Positions 33,140 to 42,931 are shown, counted from the stretch's first letter. The stretch: DNA of 64,000 nt from Saccharicrinis sp963675435 (GCA_963675435.1 OY776216.1:3224001-3288000), one strand, 5' to 3'. Made by a program: numbers and translations. Notes: generated by a model not told the origin, from the sequence alone.

Positions 33140-33910
33140 TTATTTTTTTATATGTCTAAGCACATCATTTTTTACATAGCTCAAGTCATTAACAGTTCGT
33201 TTTACTTTTTTATAAAACATACGAATGCCCATAAAGAGTATAATAATCATTAGTCCAACTACAAATACTGGGAAAGCTATAGAGAACCATAGGGGAGGCT
33301 CTATAACATTACCGGGTTTTTCAATGGGTTCTTTGTAGCTGCCTTCATACTTCATCCGTCCAATTGCTTCTTTTCGCATGGCCATGATACTATCGATCTT
33401 TTTTTGCGAAGCATCAGTTTTGGGATTATTAAAATCAAGACTTCCTCCATCCTTTAGTGTGGAAAGTTCTTCATCAGATAAACCGAGGGCTTCGGTATTA
33501 ATCTCCCCAATTTTATCTTCCAGATTCTTGATGCAACTAGCTAAGGCAAATGATTGTGATTCACTGATATTTGGACTTAATTGATCTACCTGATTATGAC
33601 ATTTTTCAATTTTCCTTTGGCTTAACATAATTTTACCTGCTATCATAGCAATTTTAAGTCCCTGGGTAATACTTAGGGAATCATCGCCACTTTTCTTTTG
33701 TTCAATAGCAAATTTGGTAGCTTTCTGCATGTACTTTCTACAGTCATTAACTGCATCTGTCATGTCTTCAATTACAGCTTCTGCATCTTTATTTCCTTGA
33801 AGTTCTTTAGGGATTTCAATAGGTATTTTCTCAATGTTTGATGAGCATGCTGTAAAAACTACCATTGTGATAATAATAAGCATAGGCTTAAAAATATATT
33901 TTTGTCTCAT
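33140..33910 (-). CDS. Lipoprotein with C-terminal membrane helix, unknown function
   Basis: 256 residues. The signal peptide has a lipobox (MLIIITMVVFTACSSN). The middle is helical with paired cysteines (NDCRKYM, EKCHNQ, ASCIKN), and a single membrane helix (WFSIAFPVFVVGLMIIILFMGI) lies near 206-227, followed by a short basic tail. A lipid anchor plus a second membrane span is unusual and suggests bridging or membrane-parallel placement. It is the first gene of the lemA-DUF3137 run, 24 bases before lemA. I do not recognise the family. Confidence 0.7.
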   Translation of the reverse strand: MRQKYIFKPMLIIITMVVFTACSSNIEKIPIEIPKELQGNKDAEAVIEDMTDAVNDCRKYMQKATKFAIEQKKSGDDSLSITQGLKIAMIAGKIMLSQRKIEKCHNQVDQLSPNISESQSFALASCIKNLEDKIGEINTEALGLSDEELSTLKDGGSLDFNNPKTDASQKKIDSIMAMRKEAIGRMKYEGSYKEPIEKPGNVIEPPLWFSIAFPVFVVGLMIIILFMGIRMFYKKVKRTVNDLSYVKNDVLRHIKK

Positions 33911-33974
33911 AATTAATTCGATTAGAGATCATCTAAGTTGATAATTAGTCATCTTATAATAATCTAATATTTAA

Positions 33975-36566
33975 CTAGTTGGCTTTAATAATTTTTTGTG
34001 TAACTACTTTGGAATTGGTTTTTATATTTAAAAAATAGACTCCGTTAACTAATTCTGAAATGTTTATCAGATCTTTAGATGGTACTTGTTTTAATAATCT
34101 CCCATTCATACTATAAATACTCATAGTTAAAATAGGCTGATCAGTTAAAGCATATACAATATCAATAACTGGATTCGGAAAAACTGTAATACTGTTATTG
34201 GATGATTCATCTATGCTTGTTGGCGTATTATTAATCCAGGGATTAAAAATTACTTCTCCATAGCTCGATGATTCATTGTCGTCATATATTTTAGCATCAA
34301 TTTCTTCGGCAATTTTACTATCCCAACAATTTTTGATTGCCTTAATTTCTGCATTTGTTCTATTTTCAATATGATAGGTGTTGTTGTTGCTAAATGTATT
34401 GTTTCCAATACTATCTGTTTCATTTTGTCCTAACGACAATAGTTTGCTGTAGTTTTTAACTCCTGTATTATTGTTAGAAAAGACAGAGTTTGTAATATAA
34501 GTACCGCATCCAGTGTAACATGCAATATCGTTATCGTAAAAATCGCAGGCATTTATTCTATTAATGGAATCATTATTCGATCCCTCCAGCCATAAACCCT
34601 TTGAAGAATTTGTAAAACTACAGTTTGAAACAATGGCTTTTCCTCTGGAAATTTTTGCGCCAGATGATGTGCTGTAATCAAAAGTGCAACTGTCAATTAT
34701 AGCATTGTATAAATATGAAATATTCAGCATTGATGCGTTGGAGCCATATCCGCCGTATGCAAATACACAATTTTTAAATACTGCAGTATCCTTACTACAG
34801 CTAATACCTTCCCAATCTCCAGCTAAAGGCTCTATTTCATCACCGTCTTCACGAGTGTCATTAATATATCGGTCATCGTTAATCGATGTAAATACGATAG
34901 GATCGGCAATGGTTCCTGCTGCAATAATCCCTTGATGTTCAAAGCCTGAATTTCCTGTATATATTTTGGCTCTGTATCCTATATTGGAGTATGATTCAGT
35001 AGCATAAAACTTACAAACGCATCCTGGTTTAATAGTAAGCAAAGGATAAGTTACCATTGAATTTTCAATCACATAAGGTAATGTTATGAGGTTGTAAAAT
35101 GTACTGGCTCCTCTGGTAGAAATGCTATTAATTGTAATTGCATTTATATCATTGCCAGATGCTGTATTGTTGGTCCAGGGTTTGTCAATTAATGTTGAAT
35201 AGGCATAAATAGCACTAGACACATTATTATTAATTTCATTATCCTGAATTAGTGGTGCCGAATGATAATTTGCAGTTATTCCATTGCCACCATTATCATG
35301 GATATTGTTATTGGTTATTGTTGCCTTACAGGCTTCTCCAGTAACTGTTATTCCATCCTTTGTGTTATTTGAAATTGCAGAATTAGAAATTGTAATGGTT
35401 GAATTGGATGCAATACCTACATGGTTGGATTCTGTAATTATACAGGATTCTACCCATCCACTAGCTCCATTTTGAAACTCTAAGGCGGGATAGGTTGCGC
35501 CAGCGTACTTAATTATTGTATGATTTAACTCTGCGCGCCCATTCAATATTTTAACATACCCCCAGTCTCCCCTTGATGGCTCTGTAGCATTCTCGTCGTT
35601 ATTTGTATCTCCTCCTTCAGTATCATCATAAATTGAGGTGAAAACCACAGGATTGTCATTGGTTCCATGTGTGATAATAGAACCATATTCACCTCCGCCT
35701 TTAGCTCCTGTGTATAAATAAGCATCATATCCAATGTTGCCAAAGCTCTCCGTAGTTGAGAATTTTAAAATGGTACCTTCATATATATTTAAAGGGAAAT
35801 AGGTTACCTGATTATCTTCAAGTACAAATGGTATTCCGTCATTACTGTATAAACTACAAGGATCACTGGTTGAAAAACAATCGTTACCACGAATAACAAA
35901 TCCGTTAGTTCCATTATTGGTCATTGTATTGCCTGTAAAATTGCTGGTTATATGAACGGTTCTCATAAATACAGCGTGCGAAATATTATCAGCAAAAGTA
36001 TTATTTGTAATGTAAGGATGACCTCCGGATACAAATAATCCATAGAAAGCGTTATTCGTAAAAGAACAGTGATTAACGGTAATCTCAGATCCGTTAATTC
36101 CAACTCCTGATGATGCCGAATATCTGAAAGAGCAATTACTTACAGTACCTCGAGCTCCTTGTATAAAAGTAAGCATAGCATCTTCTCCTATATTTCGGGT
36201 TCCACCTCCGTATTGAAAAACGCAATTTGAAAATGAGGATTCCGGACCAGATCCCCATAGTGCATTTTGATAGATACAATCCCAATCGCCAGGTTGAGGA
36301 GTTGCAGATGAGGAGGTAAATATTATTGGCATATCAGTTGTTCCATTTGCAAGTAATTTGCCATGTAGCGTAAATTTTGTACCAGGACTAAAAGCAACTA
36401 TAGTTCCTGGTGTAATAGTAATTGTGCTGTCCTTTGCCAGAGTAACATCTTTAGTGATGTGTATAGTACCGCTCCATACAGCTTGATGTAAATAGCCTTC
36501 AAGGGCATAAGTATTTATGGAGCCCCAAATAAATAATATCACAATGAATAATTTGTACTTTCTCAT
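33975..36566 (-). CDS. Large right-handed beta-helix protein with type IX secretion sorting domain
   Basis: 863 residues from MRKYKLFIVILFIWGSINTY (signal peptide); an in-frame extension to 36668 lies in the structured repeat and is not used. Many short repeats of the NNTF/NSxISNN type (ITNNTFADNISHAVFM, SNSAISNNTKDGITV, IQDNEINNNVSSAIYA) form a parallel beta-helix in three blocks, each opened by a PIVFTSxxDD...GDW module. The last 80 residues (SITVFPNPVIDIVYAL ... NGVYFLNIKT...TQKIIKAN) are a classic type A C-terminal sorting domain, so the protein is exported by the type IX system and probably cell-surface attached. Pectin-lyase-like fold, but no catalytic motif is evident. Confidence 0.9.
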   Translation of the reverse strand: MRKYKLFIVILFIWGSINTYALEGYLHQAVWSGTIHITKDVTLAKDSTITITPGTIVAFSPGTKFTLHGKLLANGTTDMPIIFTSSSATPQPGDWDCIYQNALWGSGPESSFSNCVFQYGGGTRNIGEDAMLTFIQGARGTVSNCSFRYSASSGVGINGSEITVNHCSFTNNAFYGLFVSGGHPYITNNTFADNISHAVFMRTVHITSNFTGNTMTNNGTNGFVIRGNDCFSTSDPCSLYSNDGIPFVLEDNQVTYFPLNIYEGTILKFSTTESFGNIGYDAYLYTGAKGGGEYGSIITHGTNDNPVVFTSIYDDTEGGDTNNDENATEPSRGDWGYVKILNGRAELNHTIIKYAGATYPALEFQNGASGWVESCIITESNHVGIASNSTITISNSAISNNTKDGITVTGEACKATITNNNIHDNGGNGITANYHSAPLIQDNEINNNVSSAIYAYSTLIDKPWTNNTASGNDINAITINSISTRGASTFYNLITLPYVIENSMVTYPLLTIKPGCVCKFYATESYSNIGYRAKIYTGNSGFEHQGIIAAGTIADPIVFTSINDDRYINDTREDGDEIEPLAGDWEGISCSKDTAVFKNCVFAYGGYGSNASMLNISYLYNAIIDSCTFDYSTSSGAKISRGKAIVSNCSFTNSSKGLWLEGSNNDSINRINACDFYDNDIACYTGCGTYITNSVFSNNNTGVKNYSKLLSLGQNETDSIGNNTFSNNNTYHIENRTNAEIKAIKNCWDSKIAEEIDAKIYDDNESSSYGEVIFNPWINNTPTSIDESSNNSITVFPNPVIDIVYALTDQPILTMSIYSMNGRLLKQVPSKDLINISELVNGVYFLNIKTNSKVVTQKIIKAN

Positions 36567-36593
36567 AATTGAAGATTCAGTGTTTAGTCTATT

Positions 36594-36848
36594 AACCCGA
36601 GTTCGATTAAAATTAAAGAGCTCAGATTTTATTAAAATGCTGATATACAAGGCAAATTCTTTTTGCATAGCGAGCTATGGTAGAAGAATTTAACGAAGTA
36701 GATTAGTATTTTAATAGAAAGCCACATATAAACAATGATTTTCTGCTTCATATTTGTTTGACATAGCCCACTATGACTTCACAAATATTCATTGAAACTC
36801 ATTATTTATAAGCGGTCTGAGCCAATGATTTTATATCGAACTCGGGTT
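36594..36848. repeat. Structured dispersed repeat, family A, copy 1 (255 bp)
   Basis: Ends are inverted repeats beginning AACCCGAGTTCGAT and sharing a GCTCAGA block about 26 bases in. Inside are two long imperfect hairpins (36629-36717 and 36728-36809), each with a CATAG-n4-CTATG apex. Copy 2 at 60865-61119 has the same length and over 95 percent identity by eye. No open frame of note: a MITE-like or transcribed structural element. Confidence 0.88.
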
Positions 36849-37246
36849 ATTATATTATTACTAAACAAAAGTACATCAATTATAGCTTCTTGTTTGAAGG
36901 TAATTTGAATTCGTATAGGATAGATTTGAAAGTGTAGGAAGTTACTAAATTATTGGTTTAGGGTTCTTTTTAACTTGTTTCTTATATGGGTATCAATGGT
37001 GTAAAATGAGGTTATTAAATCTGAGTTATGTAATCTACTTTTTTAAGAAGTATTGAATAAGTCCGGCTATCATTGTCGAATAAATCCTTCGGTTATTATA
37101 CTTCAGAAACATGAAGTTGAAGAAGAGGGGTAGGTTGAAATAAAATTAAGGCGTTATAAGGTTATTGGGGTCTATGTTGTTGTATTTTTGAGACATATAC
37201 ACAACTAATTGTGTGAAATTAAATATAGAGATTTTGATTTAATAGA
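36849..37246. other. Intergenic stretch between repeat A1 and the LytTR gene
   Basis: About 400 AT-rich bases in which I see no gene, tRNA or strong hairpin. Confidence 0.5.
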
Positions 37247-37993
37247 TTATAAGCTATCTAATTTATCAAAAACCATTTGTTTGCGACGAGAAGAAATTGG
37301 AATTCCTTTTTTGTTTTTCATAACCATAAACCCACCATCTGTTTTGTCTATTTTAGTTACATGATCAAGGTTCACCAAAAATGATTGATGAGGACGAATA
37401 AAATCATATTCGCCAAGCATTTCTTCATACTCTTTAATACTTTTAGAAACAATTATTTCCTGTTCGTCAATAAGGTAAAATGTGGTGTAACTGTTATCGC
37501 TGCGGCAATACACAATATTGTTAATATCTACAAGGTGTAGTGTGTCTGCGGTACGTAATAGTAACTTTTTATTTTTGGTTTCACTGTTGTATTGTTGTTC
37601 AAAATTAAATGTTTGCAGTTTTATTTCATCTTCATTAATTGATGTAATAGCAGTGTTTATGGCATTACAGAATTCATATTCGTTAATCGGTTTAAGTATA
37701 TAATCAATTGCGCTAAATTTAATGGCTTTAATTGCATAATGGTTATAGGCGGTAATAAAAACAGGTTTAAAAGTATATGGGCGACATTGGTTTAACACTT
37801 GAAAGCAATTCCCATCAGCTAATTCAATATCAAGTAGCACCAGTTGGGGGTGTTGTTCTTGTATTATTTTAACAGCCTTAGTTACAGTATCTGCTTCCCC
37901 AACTATTTTTATTTTTGGAAAGTTTTGTTCAAGCATCAATCTGTTTGTTTCCATCAATTGTGGTTCGTCTTCTATTAAAACTGCTTTTATCAT
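37247..37993 (-). CDS. LytTR-family response regulator
   Basis: 248 residues: a receiver domain (1-120) with the acidic pocket IEDE and phospho-acceptor D55 (LVLLDIELADG), then a LytTR DNA-binding domain (about 150-245; INNIVYCRSDNSYTTFYL ... FIRPHQSFLVNLDHV). Its start overlaps the end of the sensor kinase gene by 4 bases (ATGA), so the two form a two-component pair. Targets are unknown; LytTR regulators usually bind direct repeats upstream of envelope or secretion genes. Confidence 0.95.
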   Translation of the reverse strand: MIKAVLIEDEPQLMETNRLMLEQNFPKIKIVGEADTVTKAVKIIQEQHPQLVLLDIELADGNCFQVLNQCRPYTFKPVFITAYNHYAIKAIKFSAIDYILKPINEYEFCNAINTAITSINEDEIKLQTFNFEQQYNSETKNKKLLLRTADTLHLVDINNIVYCRSDNSYTTFYLIDEQEIIVSKSIKEYEEMLGEYDFIRPHQSFLVNLDHVTKIDKTDGGFMVMKNKKGIPISSRRKQMVFDKLDSL

Positions 37994-39789
37994 AACTTTA
38001 TGGGTATTTGTATTATAACTCTTGTGCCGGTTTCTGTGGGTTTGTGATCTTGTATATTTTCAATTGAAAAATAGATATTCTTTTTTAGTTGACGCGATAA
38101 AATTTTCTGCCTTTTATTAAATATTTGCATCGACATGGATCGGTGCCCTTTCTGTTTAGTAGCGTTTTGTTGTATACCATGCCCATTGTCAGTTACACAA
38201 ACGAGCAAAGTGTCCTTTTCCTCTTTAAAACTAATGTGAAGAAGTCCGGAGTAACTTAAATTTCGAAGCCCGTGTTTGATCGCATTTTCAACAAAGGGTT
38301 GTATAAGCATAGGTGGTATTTCAATAAATTCAATATCTGAATCGTCAGAGTATGTAATTTGATAATCAAAACTATGATTGGTGCGCATTTGTTCTAAAAT
38401 AATATAGTTTCGAAGGGATTTAACTTCATCTTCCAGAGAAATGTACTCTTGTGTTGTATGTTCTAGTATAGCGCGTGTAAGTGATGCAAAATTGTTAAGG
38501 TAGCCAGCTGCTTTTTTTGTTTCGTTGCGATACATATAGTTTTGTATGCTGCCCAATGCATTAAACAAAAAGTGCGGATTCATTTGTAATCGTAAAAGTT
38601 GTTGATTTAGCATAAGTTGTTGTTCTGCATTTCTTTTTTTTCGCCTGATAAAATCTAATATTCCTCCAATAATTGCAAGTACCAATACAATGGAAATAAC
38701 AACAAATAACATCATGCGCTGACTCCTGATCTTATTTTCGGCTGTGAGCAACTCTATTTGTTGCTCTTTGCGTTCTGTTTGATATTTAAATTCCATATCA
38801 TTTAGAGCACTCACACTTTCAATATTAAAAAGGCTGTCTTTCCAAGCGTTAACTTTGGCTAGCTCATTGCAGGCCAATTGATATTTTCCTGTGCTTAAAT
38901 AAATATTATAAAGTGCTTCGTATGCCATGATGATGTCCTCCAAAGAGTTGAGTTCAAGAGAGAGTGTTCTTCCTTCCAATAACAATTCTTCAGCCACTTG
39001 AAATTTTCCTAGCTTTTCGCACAAGTTTCCTAAATGCACCAGAGCGTAACTCAAATAACGTTTATCATTTTCTATACGTTGCAGTTCCAAAGCTTTTGTA
39101 TAATATTTGTAAGCTTCTGTAAATAAATTTTGTTGTTCTTTTACTTCTCCTAATAGTTGATAACAAATTCCTTCTGCTATTGTACTTTTTCTTTCACTGG
39201 CCAGTTTTAGAGATTTCCAGAGGTAGTATTCTGCAGAATCAGGAATATTTAGTTTTAAAAAGGCGTCACCAATGGTACCATAATTGACTTCAAGATGATA
39301 TTTATTATTATTATCAAGTCCATACTTAATTGATTCTTTATAATAAAACAACGCTTTATTGTATTCTTTCAGTCCCATATAAATATTTCCAATACCATTT
39401 TCTGCAATGGCTTTTCCGTACTGATTGCCGGAATATTTTGTTGTGGCAATTGACTTTAGGTAATAGTGGATGGACTCACGGTTTCTGTAGGTTTTACGAT
39501 ATAGTGTTCCGAGTCCATTATAAATTCGTCCTAACATGTAATAATCCTCGTCCTGTTCAGCATGTTTTAATGCATTTTTAAAATAATACTGTGCTGAATC
39601 ATAATTGTGATTGTTGCGATGTTCAAGAGCTGTTTCGTAATATGAGGAAGTGGTGTTTTGTATGTAATTATTGGTTGATGACTTGTGATTTTGAGTGTAA
39701 GAAGGTGTGTCTTCCGCATAACAATTAATGAATGAAATAATCATTAATATGTTTAACAATAGTATTTTATGAGTTTTTTGAAGAATCAT
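37990..39789 (-). CDS. TPR-containing sensor histidine kinase (LytS/YehU type)
   Basis: 599 residues. A signal-peptide-like N-terminus leads to a periplasmic array of tetratricopeptide repeats (about 45-330), one membrane helix (358-378), a short coiled coil and a His_kinase domain with LQMNPHFLFNALGSIQNYM (phospho-acceptor H406), followed by an HATPase domain with PPMLIQPFVENAIKHGL and DNGHGI. It would autophosphorylate and pass phosphate to the overlapping LytTR regulator. TPR sensors of this kind are frequent in Bacteroidota; the ligand or protein partner is unknown. Confidence 0.94.
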   Translation of the reverse strand: MILQKTHKILLLNILMIISFINCYAEDTPSYTQNHKSSTNNYIQNTTSSYYETALEHRNNHNYDSAQYYFKNALKHAEQDEDYYMLGRIYNGLGTLYRKTYRNRESIHYYLKSIATTKYSGNQYGKAIAENGIGNIYMGLKEYNKALFYYKESIKYGLDNNNKYHLEVNYGTIGDAFLKLNIPDSAEYYLWKSLKLASERKSTIAEGICYQLLGEVKEQQNLFTEAYKYYTKALELQRIENDKRYLSYALVHLGNLCEKLGKFQVAEELLLEGRTLSLELNSLEDIIMAYEALYNIYLSTGKYQLACNELAKVNAWKDSLFNIESVSALNDMEFKYQTERKEQQIELLTAENKIRSQRMMLFVVISIVLVLAIIGGILDFIRRKKRNAEQQLMLNQQLLRLQMNPHFLFNALGSIQNYMYRNETKKAAGYLNNFASLTRAILEHTTQEYISLEDEVKSLRNYIILEQMRTNHSFDYQITYSDDSDIEFIEIPPMLIQPFVENAIKHGLRNLSYSGLLHISFKEEKDTLLVCVTDNGHGIQQNATKQKGHRSMSMQIFNKRQKILSRQLKKNIYFSIENIQDHKPTETGTRVIIQIPIKL

Positions 39790-40320
39790 GTTTATAAAGA
39801 AAGTGTCTAGTAGTTAGTGTTTTGTATAAACAGATAGAAGTTTGTTACATTATAATTATAAAATTTCAAGTCAAACAGATTGCATATTAGCCTTGAGTTG
39901 CTTACTATTTTCCAGAAATTAAGAATATGGGGAATTGAGTATTTGTATTTAAGCATAGTTTATAGTGGGTTAAATTATTTTTAAGCAATTTTTTGTCAGA
40001 AGGTTTCTGTTGTTTGTTTGGCTTCAATTTACTGCATTCAGCTATATCAATATTAAAAATGAATAGCTAAATACAAATATATTCAATCTTTTTTTATGTA
40101 GAAATAAAAAAGAGTCAACAAGAAAATAATGTAGCTTATTAGAGGTGAAAATTGGTTGTTTTTGAATAAAATAGCTGGTTTATATTGACTTAGGATATGA
40201 AGTTGTTTGTTTAGAATAGCTAAGTGGTGTAGTAACGTTTGATAATAATAAAGCACTGAAATTTTTTATCATACATAAAAGATACTATTTCTTAGGATTT
40301 ATAAAATATTATTACTTATT
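39790..40320. other. Intergenic stretch upstream of tRNA-Arg copy 2
   Basis: About 530 AT-rich bases. No credible gene; only poor short frames. Confidence 0.5.
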
Positions 40321-40330
40321 TTGCACCGCA

Positions 40331-40353
40331 TTTGAGAAAAGCAATTACTCAAA
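40331..40353 (+). promoter_or_regulatory. Leader hairpin of tRNA-Arg copy 2
   Basis: TTTGAG and CTCAAA with an 11-base loop, 12 bases before the tRNA; the surrounding TTGCACCGCA and AACACGGTAAAC blocks match copy 1. A TTATTTTG motif just upstream is a weak -7 candidate. Confidence 0.6.
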
Positions 40354-40364
40354 ACACGGTAAAC

Positions 40365-40438
40365 GGACCGGTAGCTTAATTGGATAGAGTCCCTGGTTAC
40401 GGCCCAGGAGGTTGGGGGTTCGAATCCCTCCCGGTTCA
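40365..40438 (+). tRNA. tRNA-Arg (anticodon ACG), copy 2
   Basis: Identical over all 74 nt to 30801-30874, with the same leader stem and its own terminator. The two loci differ outside leader, tRNA and terminator stems, so this is an old or gene-conversion-maintained duplicate. Confidence 0.97.
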
Positions 40439-40441
40439 CAG

Positions 40442-40477
40442 AAAGACTTGTAAGAATTATCTTACAGGTCTTTTTTT
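40442..40477 (+). terminator. Terminator of tRNA-Arg copy 2
   Basis: AAAGACTTGTAAG pairs with CTTACAGGTCTTT (one wobble) and is followed by T. Confidence 0.85.
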
Positions 40478-40506
40478 GTTTTATTTATATCTCTAATTTA
40501 ACTCCT

Positions 40507-40514
40507 TATATTTG
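40507..40514 (+). promoter_or_regulatory. Orphaned -7 element of the SDR gene
   Basis: TATATTTG lies 26 bases before what would have been the SDR start codon (ATG within 40541-40545). The IS4-family element now separates it from the coding sequence by 1.6 kb. Confidence 0.6.
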
Positions 40515-40590
40515 CTCTTCAAATTAAATAATTATTATAAATGAACTGATGTTTCCCAAGTGTGTTAAAACATTGTAAATCAAACAAAAA

Positions 40591-40665
40591 GAAGCATGAT
40601 TAATTTTATTAATCCACTAATATTCAGTATTTTAGTGGTGCGATATCAATAAAAAACCATGCTTC
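40591..40665 (+). promoter_or_regulatory. Hairpin in the transposase leader of the IS4-family element
   Basis: GAAGCATG at 40591 is complementary to CATGCTTC at 40658-40665, directly before the transposase ATG; an inner CCACTAA/TTAGTGG stem stabilises it. Long read-in transcripts would fold this and mask the start. Confidence 0.6.
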
Positions 40666-42108
40666 ATGAGTAAAAGTACAAAAGTTTTTTCGGAGACAAA
40701 CAGCTTTTTCACCTCAAGTGAAAAAGGAATTAATAGAATAATGGAATTATATCAGTCATTGCATCTGAATAGGTTGAATCTGGGAGTTGATAATATGCCT
40801 CAATGTACTTTCCAAAAAGGTGATTTATTGCTGGCTTTGTTGTTGTTTCCACTATACTCACTCTCGAACGTATACCGGTACACCAAACATCCTTTATCAC
40901 GCAGCATTGAAGCTAGTAAGAATACTTTTTATAGGCTAAAAAATGATAGCAATATCAATTGGAGAAGCCTCTTAACCAAATGTAATATCAAATTGCTAAA
41001 GCGGACCACAAGCACAAGCGCAACAAATAAGGAGTTAAACAAATGTTTAATAATAGACGATACTGATTTTGAAAAATCAACCTATAAAACAGAGCATATT
41101 GGTAAGATATGGTCACATGTGAAAAATTGTAGGTTCTGGGGATATAAAGCATTATTTCTTGGCTATTGGGACGGCAAAAGTTTCTTCTCATTAGATTTTA
41201 GCCTACACAAAGAAAAAGGCAAAAACGAGAAAACTCCATTTGGACTGATGGTTAAACAAAGAAAAGCTCAATATTCAAAAAAAAGAGAAAAAGATTCATG
41301 CGGTTATTTGCGCGAACAAGAATTGATTGATGATAAAATATCTACAGCTATATCTATGATTAAAAGAGCTGTCAAACAAAAGTTTGATGTACACTATGTA
41401 CTTATGGATAGTTGGTTTTTCTGTGAATCCATATTGAAAGCCGTTTTGTCATTAAATAAAGGAATACATATAGTTGGTATGGTAAAAATGGCAAAAGCAA
41501 AATATAGCTTCAATGGCGAATTGTATACAGCTAAAGAGCTTACCCAATTAGTAAAGCGCAGAAAAAAGGTAAAGAAAGAAAAAGCATTAAACCTATTTTG
41601 TGCCGAGGTTATTGTTGAGTACAAATCAATACCACTAAAGCTATTTTTCTGCAAAACAAGTAAGCATGGCAAGTGGCACCTGTTGGCGACTACCAATACT
41701 AAGCTGGGCATACTGAGTGCTTATGAAATATATAGTATCAGGTGGAGCATAGAAGTTTTCTTTAAAGAATCAAAACAATACTTTTCCTTGGGCAAATCAC
41801 AATCCCAAGACTTTGATGCGCAAATAGCTGATGTATCACTAGCTATGATTGAATACAATGTATTTAGTTTGGCAAAGAGGTTCGATGCATATGAAACAAT
41901 GGGCGGTTTATTTGAAAAGGTATGCGATAATACTACAGAACTTACTATATCCATGAGAATATGGGGATTTATTCTGGAACTATTACATATGATTGCTGAA
42001 ATTATCGATAGTGATTTTAATGAACTAATTACCAATCTGATAAAAAATAAGCCTGAGGACAATAAAATCTTCAGGCTAATAGAAATGCAGCTTTCAAATG
42101 CAGCTTAA
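40666..42108 (+). CDS. IS4-family transposase
   Basis: 480 residues with an RNase-H-like DDE core: IIDDTDFEKS (D131/D132), VLMDSWFFCE (D248) and the diagnostic IS4 signature Y356-x2-R-x3-E-x6-K (YSIRWSIEVFFKESK; E363, K370). The frame is intact and the ends of the element are intact, so it may be active. Start chosen at the ATG just after the leader hairpin. Confidence 0.96.
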   Translation: MSKSTKVFSETNSFFTSSEKGINRIMELYQSLHLNRLNLGVDNMPQCTFQKGDLLLALLLFPLYSLSNVYRYTKHPLSRSIEASKNTFYRLKNDSNINWRSLLTKCNIKLLKRTTSTSATNKELNKCLIIDDTDFEKSTYKTEHIGKIWSHVKNCRFWGYKALFLGYWDGKSFFSLDFSLHKEKGKNEKTPFGLMVKQRKAQYSKKREKDSCGYLREQELIDDKISTAISMIKRAVKQKFDVHYVLMDSWFFCESILKAVLSLNKGIHIVGMVKMAKAKYSFNGELYTAKELTQLVKRRKKVKKEKALNLFCAEVIVEYKSIPLKLFFCKTSKHGKWHLLATTNTKLGILSAYEIYSIRWSIEVFFKESKQYFSLGKSQSQDFDAQIADVSLAMIEYNVFSLAKRFDAYETMGGLFEKVCDNTTELTISMRIWGFILELLHMIAEIIDSDFNELITNLIKNKPEDNKIFRLIEMQLSNAA

Positions 42109-42130
42109 ATAACATGGGAAACATCAGTAA

Positions 42131-42931
42131 ATGAATATTTTAATTACGGGAGCTACTTCAGGTATTGGAAAAGCTATAGCAGCATATTTATCGGGTAAAG
42201 GTCATCAGATTATTGGTTTTGGCAGAAGAGTAGAGGATGAATTAAATAAATCTGGTATTAGTTGGGTTAAAATGGATGTTACGAATCAATTTTCTGTAGA
42301 TGATGCAATTGATAAGGCCGTTCATTTTTTTGGTAATATAGATGTTTTGATTCAGTGTGCAGGCAGAGGTGCTATTGGTCCTATAGAGACATTTAAACCA
42401 GAGGATATTGATGAGGTAATGCAGCTGAATGTTTACGGCATTCAGAGGGTAAATAGTGCTGTTTTACCAGTAATGCGAAAGCAAGGTAAAGGGCGATTAG
42501 TATTTATTAGTTCTTTAGCTGCTGAAGCAGGATTGCCTTATAATGGAATTTATTCAGCAAGTAAAGCTGCTTTGGATGTGATGACAGAATCTTTATGTAT
42601 GGAAGTGAAGCAGTTTGGAATTGAAGCTTGTGTTCTTCAACCCGGTGATTTTAAAACTGATGTTGCCTATAATAAAAAGCAAAGTATTGTTGATGCTAAT
42701 TCGCCATATAAAGAGCAGTTTGATAGAATTAGTAAAACAACTGTTGAGAATGTTGAAAATGCAGGGGATCCAATTAAAGTAGCTGAAAAAGTAGAAAAGA
42801 TACTATCTAAAAAACATTTAAAACCAAAGTATAGAATTGGAGCTCCAATAGAATTGATAATGCCGAAAGTTAAAAGTATTTTGCCTTCACGATGGTTTCA
42901 GAAATTGATGTTGATGTATTTTAAGTTGTAG
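42131..42931 (+). CDS. Short-chain dehydrogenase/reductase (SDR family)
   Basis: 266 residues. NAD(P)-binding motif TGATSGIG near the N-terminus, NNAG-equivalent QCAGRG, catalytic serine in FISSLAAEAG and the YSASK active-site tyrosine/lysine. The substrate is unknown; the extended C-terminus and basic end fit fatty-acyl or steroid-like classical SDRs. The ATG is part of the target duplication of the adjacent IS element, so the coding sequence is whole but its promoter and leader are displaced. Expression now depends on transcription out of or through the element. Confidence 0.93.
   Translation: MNILITGATSGIGKAIAAYLSGKGHQIIGFGRRVEDELNKSGISWVKMDVTNQFSVDDAIDKAVHFFGNIDVLIQCAGRGAIGPIETFKPEDIDEVMQLNVYGIQRVNSAVLPVMRKQGKGRLVFISSLAAEAGLPYNGIYSASKAALDVMTESLCMEVKQFGIEACVLQPGDFKTDVAYNKKQSIVDANSPYKEQFDRISKTTVENVENAGDPIKVAEKVEKILSKKHLKPKYRIGAPIELIMPKVKSILPSRWFQKLMLMYFKL

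Larger units (their letters stand above)
40546..42127 (+). mobile_element. IS4-family insertion sequence (1582 bp)
   Basis: Terminal inverted repeats begin CTGATGTTTCCCA on both ends. Perfect 8-bp target duplication TAAATGAA at 40538-40545 and 42128-42135. One transposase gene fills the element. The duplication contains the ATG of the SDR gene, so insertion was exactly at its translation start. Confidence 0.95.
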
